From the NCBI GenBank assembly GCA_951799425.1, contig OX637399.1, positions 13,384,501-13,448,500 on the forward strand: DNA of 64,000 nt, read 5' to 3'. This document shows, in pieces, positions 31,801 through 43,984 of this stretch. The notes under the pieces are model-generated. The model had not been told where the DNA came from, ran no database searches, and worked only from the letters and a program-made list of their open reading frames with translations. The DNA is from Ilex aquifolium. Its lineage: Eukaryota; Streptophyta; Magnoliopsida; Aquifoliales; Aquifoliaceae. Made by a program: the position numbers and the translations under genes. The stretch's first letter is position 1, and every line of letters begins with the position of its first letter.

Positions 31801-33279
31801 AGGGTGAAATCAATTTTCTTGCGGTAAATAGTTGGAAAATGATTGATGCATTGGAGGAGTACGATATATGGGTGGATGGACCGGAGTATCAACCATATTT
31901 ATTCAACCTTGTAGCTCAACCGACGCTTCGGCGACTGGTAGTGGAGTTGCAATGCCTGGATTCGGAACTCGATTGGATTAGAGCCCGATTGGAGAATGGA
32001 GAAGCGATTGAAGGATGGTCTTGGAAGAATGGAGAGTTGAGATATGGGGAGAAGCTATGTGTTCCCGATGATTCGTCCCTAAAGGAGGAGATACTGGGAG
32101 AGTGTCATCGCTCCAAGTTTGTTATCCACCCCGGTAGCACAAAGATGTATAGGGACATGAAGCGTCAATACTGGTGGAGGGGAATGAAGCGAGATGTGGC
32201 CAAGTATGTGGCAAAAATGTGAGTTGTGCCAGCAGGTGAAGATTGAGCATCAAAGGCCAGGAGGAGGCCTACAGTCTTTGCCTATTCCAGAGTGGAAGTG
32301 AGATCACATCACCATGGACTTCGTGTCGGGTTTACCACGGACGTCGCACGGGCATAATGCAGTGTGGGTCGTTGTGGATAGACTCACCAAGTCTGCTCAC
32401 TTTTTGGGTATGAAAACCACGGATACATTCGAGACTTTGAGCCAGCTGTATATCCGTGAGATAGTGAGGTTACACGGCGTTCTGCTCTCGATTGTGTCGG
32501 ATCGTGACTCTAGGTTTGTGGCGAGATTCTGGCAGAGTCTACAACAAGCGATGGGGACGGAGTTACACTTCAGTACGGCTTTTCATCCCCAAACGGATGG
32601 CCAAGCCGAGAGGGTGATACAGATTGTGGAGGATATGTTACGCGTTTGCGCGTTGGACTTCAAGGGGAGTTGGAGCGACCACTTACCGTTGGTGGAGTTT
32701 GCTTACAACAACAGCTATCAGGAAAGCATTGGGATGGCACCGTATGAAGCATTGTATGGAAGACCATGCCGATCACCGACGTGTTGGTTAGAAGCTGGCG
32801 ATAGTAGTTTGTTTGGACCAGACATTGTTCGAGAAATTACGGAGAAGATTCAACTCATCCGAGGGAGGCTACGGACGGTGCAAAGTAGACAGAAGGGCGT
32901 GTTTCGATTCGGCAAGAAGGGGAAGTTAGCGCCAAGATATACAGGACCGTTTGAGGTAATCAAAGCGGTAGGCAAGACGGCATATCAACTTCGACTACCA
33001 GCCCAGCTATCCGGAGTACATGATGTGTTTCACGTGTCCATGTTGAGAAGGTGTCACTCGGATGCAACTCCAGTCGTGAACTTGGAGGAGATTGAAATTC
33101 AAGACGGAGCAACCTACGAAGAACAACCGGTAGAAATTCTCGACGCCCAGTAAAAAGTGCTTCGCAAAAAAGTTATCAGATTGGTGAAGGTTTTGTGGCA
33201 ACACCATGGAGTGGAGGAAGCTACATGAGAACCGGAGCAAGAAATGCGGGAGAAGTATCCATATTTGTTCGCTACTTGA
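28834..33279 (+). pseudogene. gag-pol: gag-pol of element A, disrupted
   Basis: Gag opens with an RGRGRGRG run and polyproline. The capsid core follows, then the CCHC knuckle [14 protein letters not shown] (29752-29793). A 1 bp loss in a T run (29798-29801, compared with B) shifts the frame into protease, where the expected D-S/T-G is DPN (30015-30023). RT has [12 protein letters not shown] and the catalytic FIDDIL (31017-31034). RNase H starts [18 protein letters not shown] at 31680 breaks RNase H. One extra A at 32213-32217 shifts the integrase zinc finger, and a TGA at 32299 precedes the integrase core (MDFVSGLP from 32314, with SDRDSRF). A 78 bp in-frame deletion near 32894 removes part of the integrase C-terminus. 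TAA at 33151 and TGA at 33226 cut the chromodomain-like tail, which ends at 33277-33279. The presumed start ATG of B is ATA here; the nearest ATG is at 28834. Confidence 0.93.
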
Positions 33280-33306
33280 GGTAAGTTTCCAGGACGAAAC
33301 TTTCTT

Positions 33307-33319
33307 GAAGGGGGGTGGA
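33307..33319 (+). promoter_or_regulatory. Polypurine tract of element A
   Basis: GAAGGGGGGTGGA immediately before the 3' LTR, the site that primes plus-strand DNA synthesis. B has the same sequence inverted at about 57872-57884. Confidence 0.9.
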
Positions 33320-33320
33320 T

Positions 33321-35804
33321 TGTAACACCCCGCATTTTATTTTATATATGTATATAGATATATAGTAAATAATTGATGTAAAAATTTGGATATGTGTAGT
33401 GATGTGTGTTTGAATTTGGTAGATTGGAAAAGTAGAGATTTAAAATGTTAGTGGAAATAATAGTTGAAATTTGGTTTTTAATAAGTTAAAATATGAAATT
33501 TTAGGTCCTAGAACTTGTATTGAATAGGTTTGGTGCAGAAATATGTGTTGGAGAGGTTTGGGATGGATTTGGTTGGCTTAGGAATGGATTGGAAATGGAA
33601 AAAGGGATGAAACAGGCTGTGAACAGTGCACGTGAACAGTGCACTGGCTGCAACTTCAACCGCGATTTCGACCTTGATGCGTTCAATATCTCTCAAATCT
33701 CAAAACATGAAAGTTGTAGACCTCTTTCTTAGAATTCCATAGCCTCTTAAATCATCTCAATCGGAGCTCGGATGAGAGAGTTATTCCCAGATAAAGAAGT
33801 GATGTCAAAACAGCCCAATTAGCTTGAACAGTGCACATGAACAGTGCACTGGCTGCAACTTCAATCCCGATTTAGACCTTGATGCAGTCAATATCTCTCA
33901 AAATTCAAAACATTAAAGTTTTAGAGATCTTTCTTATAATTCTATAGCATCTTGAATCATCTCAATCGGAGCTCGGATGAGAGAGTTATGCCCAGATAAC
34001 GAAGCGATGTCGAAATAGTCTAATTAGCTTCGTTTTGCATTTAATGTCTCCATTTGCATCCTAAATCAAAATATAATAATAATGAGTACATTTAGGCTTC
34101 AAATAAGTATAAAAGGTTTTAAGAAGCACCCTTTATCACCTTTTATTTGCAAACATCGCAAAACTTCATTAATAGCCGGTTCGGATGGGTAAAATAGAAA
34201 CTTTAGTGTTTCGGGTGTATGTTGCCTTTGGTTTTGAGATAACTCATAAAAATAAATGTTTTTAGGTTAAAATAACATTAAAAATGAATCCAGAACGTCG
34301 AAAAACCTTAGGGTAGTCATATGGATAAAATTGGAGATTCTTAGTGGCAAAACTGTAATTTCGGAGAGGGCCAAAGCAGTCCATGAACAGTAATTTCGGG
34401 GCTGATATGTTTTAAATTCATTTTCATCCCATTTGCCCTCATTTCTTTCACTCCACTCTCACCCCACACCTTTTGGAACCCTAGAGAGCATTAGAGAGGA
34501 AGAAAGGAAGGGAAAAACAAGAGATTTAAGGGTAGATTCAAGATCAAGGCTCAAGTTCTTCCTACAAACTAAGGATTCAAGGTAGGGGTTTTCTCTCATT
34601 CACTTACATTGAGGTTAGGATATTTATATATGTATGCTTTGGCTATCAATGGTATATATATGCTATGGAATCATCATCTCTTAGGCTTTTTGCAAGGATT
34701 ACATGTTTTGAACAAAGTTAGGATTTAATACCCATGAAATCTCCTTTCTAGTTTTAAAACCCTAATTTTTGGAGAGTGATGTATTTCCTTCCTAAATGCT
34801 TTCTTTATTATGGATTTAGAAACCTTAGTGCTTGGTGTTGGGTAGAAAAATGATGTTATTGTGATCTCATGTATTTTCTTTGTTGGTTGTGGAATTGTTA
34901 CATGATATATTTTGGGGATTTTGGATAGATGCTTGTAAATTGAGATAAATGTTGGAATTGTATGCTTGGGTTGGGTTGTTTGTGATGCACATGAGTGAGA
35001 GGTTCCTTGTAAGGATGCTCACCCCTTCCCTAGAGGTTCCCGGTAAGGATGCTTGGGAAACAATGTAGTGATTGGTGAGAGGTTCCATGTAAGGATGCTC
35101 ATCCATTCTCAAGAGGTTCCCTGTAAGGATGCTTGAGAATCAAAGATGACCTAAAGGGGGGTGGAGGTTACCACAAAGTATGCCACCTACCGAATGAATT
35201 GTTGGGAATTGGTTATGGCAATTAATGGTTATTATTTGTATGTGGTGCCCGTTTATTCATTTAAGGAATGTTTTTAAATAAACTTGAGATCCTTTTTAAA
35301 TGTCACTGCTTTATTTCAAATTATGTATCTATGTTATGTTAAAAATTGAGACCGACCGTTTTAAATGCTTTGCTAAACCTTGTATGGGTTTGGGAGAATT
35401 TTTCTACAGAGCTTCGTGCTCACCCCCTATCGCTAACATTTTTCAGATTACCCGCTTGAGGAGGAGGACGTAAGGGTCGAGGAGCCCGCTACTTGGGAGA
35501 TTCCACTGGACGGGAGTGTGGATCCCGAGGTGGACGCATAGAGCCACCTCTTTTCCTTTTGTACTAGACTAGGACATTCTTTTGGATCATTGTGTAGTCT
35601 AGCTTCTTTTGTTTATTCCGCTGCGTTCTTTAATTAATTTTTGAGATGCAATAGCCATGACTTGGGCTTATTCTTTTGGATAATGTTGTAAATATTCGTG
35701 GATGACAAATGAAGTCTTGTTTCTTAAGGGATTATATTAGTGCTCTCATGATATGAATGATTTTAGAATGTAATGCCGTCCAGGGTGTGTTTTGGGGTGT
35801 TACA
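33321..35804 (+). repeat. 3' LTR of element A
   Basis: 2,484 bp, exactly the length of the 5' LTR, with about 48 substitutions by eye. Carries the same 205 bp duplication and four-copy motif. Followed by the TSD copy TAATT. Confidence 0.96.
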
Positions 35805-35809
35805 TAATT

Positions 35810-36017
35810 TAACCCATGAACCTAGTGGCTTGTTTAGAGGAACCCATAGCTAGTGTCATAATCTCATTAGAACGTTGCATATTTCCTACTACTATTAACT
35901 TTTGTACCTATAGTAATTATACAATTTTGAAATTAAACACAACTTTGAAATTATATGTAAATTTCTCTTATGTTACATACATAGGATGCAAACCATATGT
36001 GAAATGTATCGTTGTGA
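35810..36017 (-). pseudogene. CACTA fragment between elements A and C
   Basis: About 210 bp of AT-rich sequence bounded by the TSDs of A (TAATT) and C (ATGTG). By position it is the link between the DUF4218 part (46401 onward) and the DUF4216 part (before 26163) of the TNP2-type gene. It has no clear reading frame and may be an intron or decayed linker. Confidence 0.7.
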
Positions 36018-36388
36018 ATGTGTGTAAAACTCGAGAAAATTTGAACTTTTATGAAAAAGGGCAAAATGAAAATTAAACTTGAATTTTTCTAGAACTTAGA
36101 TGATGAAGGGGACCTCACCGTTGGGTTTGTCTCATGAAATCTAGTTACCCAGTCAATTTTTCTTGAATTCTGAGATAGTTATATTTTTTACGTTTTACGA
36201 TGCGATCAGGTGTAACGTGACCAAAATAAACGTGATCGGATTTTAATTGTGAAATACAAAAAATAATTTAAATTTGGTTCAGATAGAATATTCTAAATGT
36301 AACATAGAACAAGATTTAATTGATTCAGGATAAAATGAGATCAGAAAAAAATGGGACATGTAGCGTTGTGGGCCAAGTATCCAAGGAG

Positions 36389-36396
36389 TATAAATA
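36389..36396 (+). promoter_or_regulatory. TATA box of element C 5' LTR (TATAAATA)
   Basis: TATAAATAGGGG after CCAAGTATCC. The 3' LTR has the same box at 44374-44381. A leader with GAGAGGAGAGAGAAATGAGG follows. Confidence 0.7.
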
Positions 36397-38066
36397 GGGG
36401 GAGAAAAATCAGATTTTTCTCCCCATTACCCAGCAAATTTTCAGAATAGAGAGGAGAGAGAAATGAGGGTTTCTTCCATTTTCTTCTTGAGATCTAGGAC
36501 CAACTATTCGTCGAATCGCTTCAGGCTAAGAACGAAAGTTGATCTATGCGACGATAGCTATGTCTACGTATCAAAAATCGCGAGTTTCGCCGAAGTCTCA
36601 AAGACGAAATTTTTGGAAATCAAGGTGTGAAGCTTGAATTGGGCTTCTTGGAGTTTTTACCACACGTATTACGCTTCAAGAGGTAGGGTTCTTCTCCTAG
36701 CTAGGTTTATTTTCAATCTAGGGTTTTGTATGAAATGGGTAGCATGATTTGAGATGAAATCTCTTGTCTAAATGTATTTCTAGTGTAAGTAGAGTACGGA
36801 AAATGATATAAGAATGTATAAAAATAATTTTGAATGAATTGGATTTTGTTGAAATTGCTCATTGGGTGATTTCATGAGAATGTGCTAAATTGGGCATGAT
36901 TATGTGTTTACATGATTTTGTTCCCTTTGGGTGTTTGATAAAATGCCTATGATTGATCAAGTATGTTATTTGAGTGAAATTGATATAACATGCTTTGTTA
37001 TAATGTTAGAATGTAATTATATGTTTTATGATAGAAGTTAAATTGAGGATTTAGAATTGTTCATGTTGTGCTAAAAACATGTTGAACATGATGTTGTAAT
37101 TGCAATTGAAAACTTGGTTGCATAATGATATGAAATGCAACTGTACATTACATTGCACATGCACGGGAAGCATCACATTTGTGGGCATGTGACATGGGTG
37201 TGGCTGTGTGCATGGTCTTGATCAAACATCATCCTTGGTGGGTTGATGCGTTGGCTCAGGAAAGTTGGGCCAAGGTTCTACTGAGTCGCACGGGTTGCAT
37301 TGAAAATAGGGTCGGGGTGAGCAAAAAAGGTCTAGATTATCCCTCGGGTGCAAGATCCGGAGAATTGGTTCCGAACTCCGTTGGTATTGAGTCCATAAAG
37401 TGTGTCGGCATATGCGGAGCCGTTGGTGGAAGTCCATAGATGTCATCGTTTGGGTGCCTATTGGTGGAAGTTTATAAATACCCACTCCAAGAAAGACCCG
37501 AAAATTCAAAAATTTTCATTGGATGTGCAACATCAATGGCGGGGGCTTGAAATGTCCGGATGTATGCTCATGGCATTGCATATGGTATGGGAGCCGATGG
37601 AGGGTTTGGGTTGCATTGCATGTGTGAGTCTCACCTCATAACATGACATACCATTGTGACATTCATTTCTTGAAGTTTCTTGGATGAATGTTTGTTTGAT
37701 TATTGAATTGCATGTGAGCATTTCATATGCATCTGGGTTGGGAGGTAGCCTCTTTAGGAGATACCCTATTGAGCGTGGCTCACCCTTTATGGGGACAATA
37801 TTTCAAATGCGGGACAAGTGCCGATGGATGACTCTCATATGGGACCTTGTTGAGAAGAAGCCGACATGTGGCTTTAAGCTTGCATTTTGTAAAATAATGA
37901 TGTAAATTGTTTTGGACTTGTAATAGTGCTTAAAGGGTTGTGTAATAAACTTTACAGACTATATTTTGAGTATAGTTTGATTTTATATGAGTTTGGGTGA
38001 ATTTTGTATGAGATTGGGTGAGTTAAAATTGAAAAAAAGATCGCATTGGGGGAAAACTGGGCCCTG

Positions 38067-38249
38067 ATAACGGTAGCAAGTTGATTAGCTACTGGTACCA
38101 CGATTCCAGTGGGCTCAAGTACCTATAGCAGCTTGAGGTATTGGTATCTCGCTGGTAGTGGGCAGTTACTAGTAGCTAGGTTCACAGCTATCGATAGCTT
38201 GCTGGCAGATGGCTCAACTACTGGTACCAAGTACACGAGCTACTGGTAG
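38067..38249 (+). repeat. Degenerate palindrome cluster, C 5' LTR
   Basis: Eight sites start at 38067, 38089, 38119, 38138, 38166, 38188, 38218 and 38240 (spacings 22, 30, 19, 28, 22, 30, 22). Examples: CTACTGGTAC, CTATCGATAG, CTACTGGTAG. None keeps a perfect ACCGGT. Confidence 0.8.
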
Positions 38250-38484
38250 CTCCTCCAAAATTTTCAAAAATTTGAAATCACTTTGCCACACCTTCGGGTC
38301 CTGAGCCCTTTTGTTCAAAGGATGTAAATGGAGTAATATTGATGGCAAATTGGTGGATATTGAACCTTGGAATGGTCGTATGATGACGTGGTGTTAGATT
38401 ATACCGCATGCACGGGTTCTTCCGCGGGTTAATGGGTAATCAACGGGTTAAGAAAAGACCCCCAGATTCTGGGCTGTCACAGCT

Positions 38485-38497
38485 TGGTATCAGAGCC
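38485..38497 (+). promoter_or_regulatory. PBS of element C (initiator tRNA-Met)
   Basis: TGGTATCAGAGCC three bases after the 5' LTR end. Confidence 0.95.
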
Positions 38498-38830
38498 TAG
38501 GTTTTCGATTTACCTAAGGCTTGAGAGACATGGGTTTAGGCTATTGCATCCATTATACATTACATGTTATGTGCTTTAAATGCTACATGTTATGTGCTAT
38601 GTGAATTATATGCATGATTAAATGTGTATGGAAATGAGACACTAGGGTTAGAGAATATAACCTTCAGGGTCGGAAAAGATGGAACGAGAAGGTTCATGGT
38701 ATGGGTGTCTACTGGTGGGTGGCACACATCCTACTTGCAAGACAAGGAGAGGAAATTCTCAACGTTTTGACTTTTGTCCCTACTTCGGGATACTAAGTTA
38801 GTGTTTTATTGTTATCTTACATGTGTGCAG

Positions 38831-38991
38831 ATGAAAAATAGAGGAAGATGAAATCGGAACAGTTGAGCATGTGGGCGGAACAACAACCAACCATCACTGG
38901 ACTTTGACCAACAAGCCTTCATGGAGGCTATAGGCACAATGACAGCTACCTTTGCACAAGCTAGCACCAACATAGGCCAAGGGGGCTCGAG
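38831..38991 (+). pseudogene. gag: gag N-terminal remnant of element C
   Basis: After GTGTGCAG the sequence starts ATGAAAAATAGAGG and soon hits a stop. After a frame slip it reads DFDQQAFMEAIGTMTATFAQ and ASTNIGQGGSS, the N-terminal part of a Tekay gag. It stops abruptly where the LTR-like block begins. Confidence 0.75.
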
Positions 38992-40162
38992 TGTATACCG
39001 CCTTACAACCCTCTACTAGTGCCTATAAATAGCCCTCCTCAGCTCATTTTTCAGGGGAGGTCAAGAGAGCTCAGTCTAGTGCAAGAGAGGAGAGAAAGGA
39101 GGAAAGAAAGAGAGAAAGGGAGACTTCAGCGAGTGTTCTAGCCAGAAAACAAGCAAAACCTTTCCTTAATCACTTATCGGCCAAAATTTTCTCTAGTTCT
39201 ACATTTTTGTTTATCCTTTCTATTTGGAGGGTTGAACCTCTCTCACTTTTGCTCCTTAACTGGTAATAAGAGTAGTAGTGTTTCAACTATTCCTCGGGGA
39301 AGGACTTTGTGTATTTTGTTTTCGGTTGTAATGGGATCATCTCACTTCTTTTGCTCGTCTATAGCAATGAGGTGTGAGTTGTCCTTTTATACTCTTCGGT
39401 GAAGGGTGAATGCATGTGTAATACTATTTAAGTTATGTAAATGTTGATGTTATATTTATGCGTTAATGTTTAGACCTCCCTTAATTGATGGATGATTACA
39501 TTTATAATATGCTCTTTTTATGAACACTAAGCAAAGCCTATTGATATATACCATTCTATCTATTATTATTACGTACTTCATGCATGATACGGTGATGCAC
39601 TTAGTTGGGATTAATGTAACAGTTGGGAGATTGGTTATAGATGATTTAAATCTTGCCATAGTCAATGTTTTTGATTTAATGCATAAACCGAAACTCTGTC
39701 ATCATTGAATCATCAACTTGCTGATTAAATAGCAAGAATAAACCTTTTGAATGGTTCACCTTTGGGTTTACTAGGGTTATTTGATTGATACATGGTACAT
39801 AGAACTTCTAGCTAACCTAACTAGTTGTTGTGTTATGGTTCAATATACATCAAAACTACTAGTTGACTTTTCAGTAAAATGGGAGTTAATTGTGGTAAGG
39901 TCAGATTTTCATAAATAAACAGTATAAAGCATGTTGGATCCTCGCACTAAAGAGTACCTTTTTATCATTTTTTTTCAAAGTTTTAGTTAAGTGTTTATTT
40001 GACAATTCTAAGCTCACACCACAAGATGTTACGTTGCGTACTACACACACAACAATTTTACTGTTTCTGTTTTGAATACCGACAGTTAGCTCCCTGTGGG
40101 TTTGACCTCGGACTTAACCAAAAAATATTATAATTTGACCACTTATACTTGGGTGTATGGCA
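38992..40162 (+). mobile_element. LTR-like block replacing part of gag in element C
   Basis: The block begins TGTATACCGCCTTACAACCC and has a strong TATA box (TATAAATA, 39024-39031), then a purine-rich leader typical of LTR R regions. Near its right end is CTCCCTGTGGGTTTGACCTC, a signature seen close to the LTR ends of Athila/Tat- or Sire-type elements. The gag knuckle region of C resumes right after it. Most of the gag core is missing and I find no matching TSD, so it is not a clean insertion: either a deletion accompanied it, or one element recombined with another. Boundaries are approximate. Confidence 0.55.
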
Positions 40163-40164
40163 TA

Positions 40165-43100
40165 AATCAGGTCAAATCAACAAGCCAGAAGACATGTTTC
40201 ATATGCCACCATCCAGGTCACATGAAGCGGGATTATCCTCAGAGGTATGGATCCCAGAGCTATGGGGCATCTCAGTCCCAATCATCGGTGGGGCATCCAC
40301 AAACTTATTTCATTCCTCCCTACTCCACCATGGGCCAAGGAAGTCAGTTCCAATTTCAGGGTGCTACACAGGCCTCTACTACTTCACGAGCGGTGACTTC
40401 GCAATCAGGCCAGATGGTCCAAGGCATGGGCCGAGGTCGAGGACAGGGCTTATAGGCCAGGACATTAGGTACCCAGGGGCGAGTCTACGCCATCACTACA
40501 CAGACTGAACCGGTAGACCAGTCGGTGATTCAGGGTACATTCTTACTTTCTCGCTTATGGGTAAATGTGTTGTTTGATTCTAGTGCATCCCATTCATTCA
40601 TTTCTGCATCATGTGTAAAAGAATTAGGCTTAGAGGTTGAGACCTTAGAAGTGCCATTGCATGTGAGTTCACCCCTAGGAGTTAGGGTATGCATTGATTA
40701 GATATGTCGGAGATGTGAGTTAGAGATCTCAGGGATTCTACCCATGGTAGACCTTAGGGTCATGGACATGTCAGAGTTTGATGTCATCCTCGGGATGGAT
40801 TGGTTGGCGGCACACCGAGTCGTCATTGATTGTGATTAGAAGAGGGTCATTGTTTGTTTCAAGTTTCAAGGTGAAAAAAAGGATGCTTTATCCCAAGCAG
40901 TATATGATTCTCATTGGCACGGGAAGTTAGTGGGTTGGCTTACGAGCCTTACACTTGAGGAAGATGTGAGACAGGAGTTGGGTCTACCTTGGGTGGTTTG
41001 TGAGTATGCGGATATTTTTTCGGACGAGCTACCGAGATTACCTCCACATCGGGATGTAGACTTCACCATTGAGTTGCACCCCTTTACATCTCCCATTTCT
41101 ATGACTCCACATAGAATGACACCTGTAGAGTTGCAAGAACTCAAGGTCCATTTGCAAGAATTATTGGATAAGGCTTTCATTAGATCGAGTACCTCACCTT
41201 GGGGTGTTCCGGTGCTATTTTCCAAAAAGAAGGACAAAACCCTTCGGCTATGTATAGACTACCGGTAGTTGAATTGGGTCACTATCCAGAATAGGTACCC
41301 TTTGCCTCGAATTAATGACTTATTTGATCAACTAAGAGGGGCACGGGTCTACTCAAAGATAGATCTATGTACGGGATACCATCAGTTGAGGATTATGGAG
41401 GTAGATATCCCTAAGATGACGTTTAGGACGCCATATGGGCATTTAGAGTTCACAGTGATGTCATTTGGATTGACGAATGCCCCGTCGACATTCATGGATT
41501 TCATGCATAAGGTGTTACAACCCTACCTAGATCAGTTTGTCGTGGTCTTTGTTGATGACATCTAGATCTACTCTAAGTCTGAGGAGGAGCATGAGGGTCA
41601 CTTGAGGATCGTTCTCCAGACTTTGAGAGACCATCAGTTGTACGCCAAATTCAGTAAGTGTGAATTTTGGCTGACAGAAGTAAAGTTTCTAGGACACGTG
41701 ATGTCAGCTTCGGGTGTGTCAGTTGACCCGGAGAAGGTTGAGGCAGTTTTGAGTTGGGAGAGGCCCAAGTCAGTCTTCAAGATACGTAGTTTCTTGGGAT
41801 TGATAGGATACTTTCAGAAGTTCATTGAGGACGTCTCCCGACTAGCTGCACCTATGGTAAGATTGACTAGAAAATATGTCAAGTTTTAGTGGGATGACTT
41901 GTGTGAAAGGGCATTCTAGGAGTTGAAGAGGAGGTTTACTTCAGCTCCTATTCTAATAGTTCCGGAGGGGGCACAGAGGTACACGGTGTATTGTGATGTC
42001 TTGAAGGACGGACTTGGATGTGTATTGATACATTTCGGGAAGGTGGTAGCTTATGGTTCTCGGCAGTTAAAGAGCCATGAGCAGAACTATCTCATTCACG
42101 ACATAGAATTGGCAGTCGTTGTCTTTGACTTGAAGGCATGACACCACTATTTGTATAGAGAACAATTTGAGGTGTTTTCGGACCACAAGAGTCTGAAGTA
42201 CATCTTCACTCAGCGGGACCTTAATATGAGGCAATGCAAGTGGATGGAGTATTTGGAGGACTATGACTTTACTTTGCATTACCATCCTGGTAAGGCAAAT
42301 GTGGTGGTTGTTGCTCTCAGCCAGAAGTCACGGGGAGTCTTAACTAGTATAACTTTCCGGGAGTGGCAGATGGTCGAGACTGTGGGATAGTTCGGGCTAC
42401 ATTTCAAGGGTCAGACTCAGGGCACTCTGGGGATTTTGGTGGCTACGCCTTCCTTGCTGAGCAGGGTGATCGAGTCCCAGGGGCAGGACACAGAGATATT
42501 ATCCATCAAGGACTGGGTACAGTCGGGTATAGGTGACGAGGGCTGGACCATTCACGTGGATGGTAGTCTTTGGTTCAGGAGAAGGGTTGTGGTTCCCCAG
42601 TCTACGGATCTGAGAGAGGAGATCCTTAGGGAGTTTTATTGCTCCCGTTTTGCTGTACACCCAGGTGGCACGATGATGTACAATGATCTTCGCCACCAGT
42701 ACTATTGGAGTGGGATGAAGAAACACGTCGGAGACTTTGTTAGTAGATGTCTCACGTGTCAGCAAGTCAAGGCTGAGCAGCAGGGTTGCTCCAGCCTTTG
42801 GAGGTGGATGAGTGGAAATGGGGGCACGTCACTATGGATTTTGTGACCCATTTGCCATGGACATCGTGTGGGCATGACGCGGTGTGGGTGATAATGGACC
42901 GGCTTACGAAGTCGGTACACTTTTTGGCTGTGCGAATGACCTTCACATTGGAGGAATTCTACAGTTTTATATATGGGAGATAGTTCGGTTACATGGGGTA
43001 CCCATATCTATTGTATCAAATCGGGATCCTAGGTTCATGGCCCACTTTTTGGAAATTTTCTAACGGGCTATGGGGACATAGTTGATGATGAGCATCGTTT

Positions 43101-43890
43101 TTCATCCCCAGACGGACGGTCATTCAGAGAGGACCATCCAGACTTTAGAGGACATGCTACGGGCATACATCATTGATCTCAAGGGTAGCTGGGAGGAGCA
43201 TTTACCCTTAGTGGAGTTCGCCAATAGCAACAGTTATCCGGCAAACATATAGATGACACCCTATGAGGCACTTTATGGGAGGCCGTGTCGTTCTCCGGTT
43301 TGTTGGACGGATGTTGGAGAAAGACCCTCCACAGGTCCGGATTTCATTAGAGATACCTTAGAGAAGGTGGACTTGATACGAAAGTATTTTCTCACGGCTC
43401 AAAGCCGGCAGAAGAGCTACGCCGACAGATGGCGGTGACCTCTACAGTTCAAGGTCTGAGATTATGTCTTCTTGAAGGTGATGCCTAAGAGGGGAGTGAT
43501 CAGGTTCGGGAAGCGAGGGAAGCTGTCGTCGAGGTATATCGGGCTCATCGAGGTACTCGAGAGGGTTAGTGCAGTCGCTTACTGGTTGGCATTACCGCCA
43601 AATCTATCTTGTGTTCACGCGGTGTTACATGTCTCCATGCTCCAGAAGTGCACTCCAGATCCTACGCATGTGGTGGATTGGGGTGAGCTAGTGGTTGATG
43701 CAAATGAGACCTTTGAGGAGGCACCAGTGCGTATCATGGATAGTCAAGAGCAGGATTTGCGATGCAAGACCGTGAGACTGATAAAGGTGTTGTGGTAGCA
43801 TCGTGGTGTGGAGGAGGCGACATGGGAGCGTGAGGACACTGTACGTGACAGTTATATATTCTTGTTCGAGGATACAGGTACATTCTTATA
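40165..43890 (+). pseudogene. pol: gag knuckle and pol of element C, heavily decayed
   Basis: Resumes with the knuckle CFICHHPGHMKRDYP, where the last cysteine is tyrosine. Protease reads VLFDSSASHSFI (DSS in place of DSG). RT has [15 protein letters not shown] and FVDDI followed by a TAG. RNase H reads [16 protein letters not shown], and the family motif D-A-S is changed. The integrase zinc finger has YCSRFAVHPGGT and CLTCQQVK; a frame change near 42790 precedes [20 protein letters not shown], and another lies near 42975. The C-terminal GPY/F-like and chromodomain-like part reads PVRIMDSQEQDLRCKTVRLI. I see at least a dozen in-frame stops, many TAG. Not functional. Confidence 0.9.
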
Positions 43891-43972
43891 GTCATGTAGT
43901 ATTATATGAATTGTTGCATATGCATGTAGTTATATGTCCATGTATGTAAATTTTGGGGACGAAATTTCTTTT

Positions 43973-43984
43973 AAGGGGGGAGAA
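43973..43984 (+). promoter_or_regulatory. Polypurine tract of element C
   Basis: AAGGGGGGAGAA immediately before the 3' LTR. Confidence 0.85.

Larger units (their letters stand above)
26169..35804 (+). mobile_element. Element A: complete Tekay-type Ty3/gypsy chromovirus, TSD TAATT
   Basis: The unit is 9,636 bp with two 2,484 bp LTRs, both TGTAACACC...GGTGTTACA. It is flanked by TAATT at 26164-26168 and 35805-35809. Order: LTR, initiator-Met PBS, gag, protease, RT, RNase H, integrase, chromodomain-like tail, polypurine tract, LTR. By eye I count about 48 mismatches and no gaps between its LTRs, roughly 2 percent, which implies a fairly young insertion. The coding region has two frameshifts, several stops and an in-frame deletion, so it is no longer autonomous. 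It lies inside the CACTA transposase gene. Confidence 0.97.
36023..38481 (+). repeat. 5' LTR of element C
   Basis: 2,459 bp. TATA box at 36389-36396. A cluster of eight degenerate CTACCGGTAG-like sites lies at 38067-38249. Most have lost the CpG at the centre. Confidence 0.93.
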
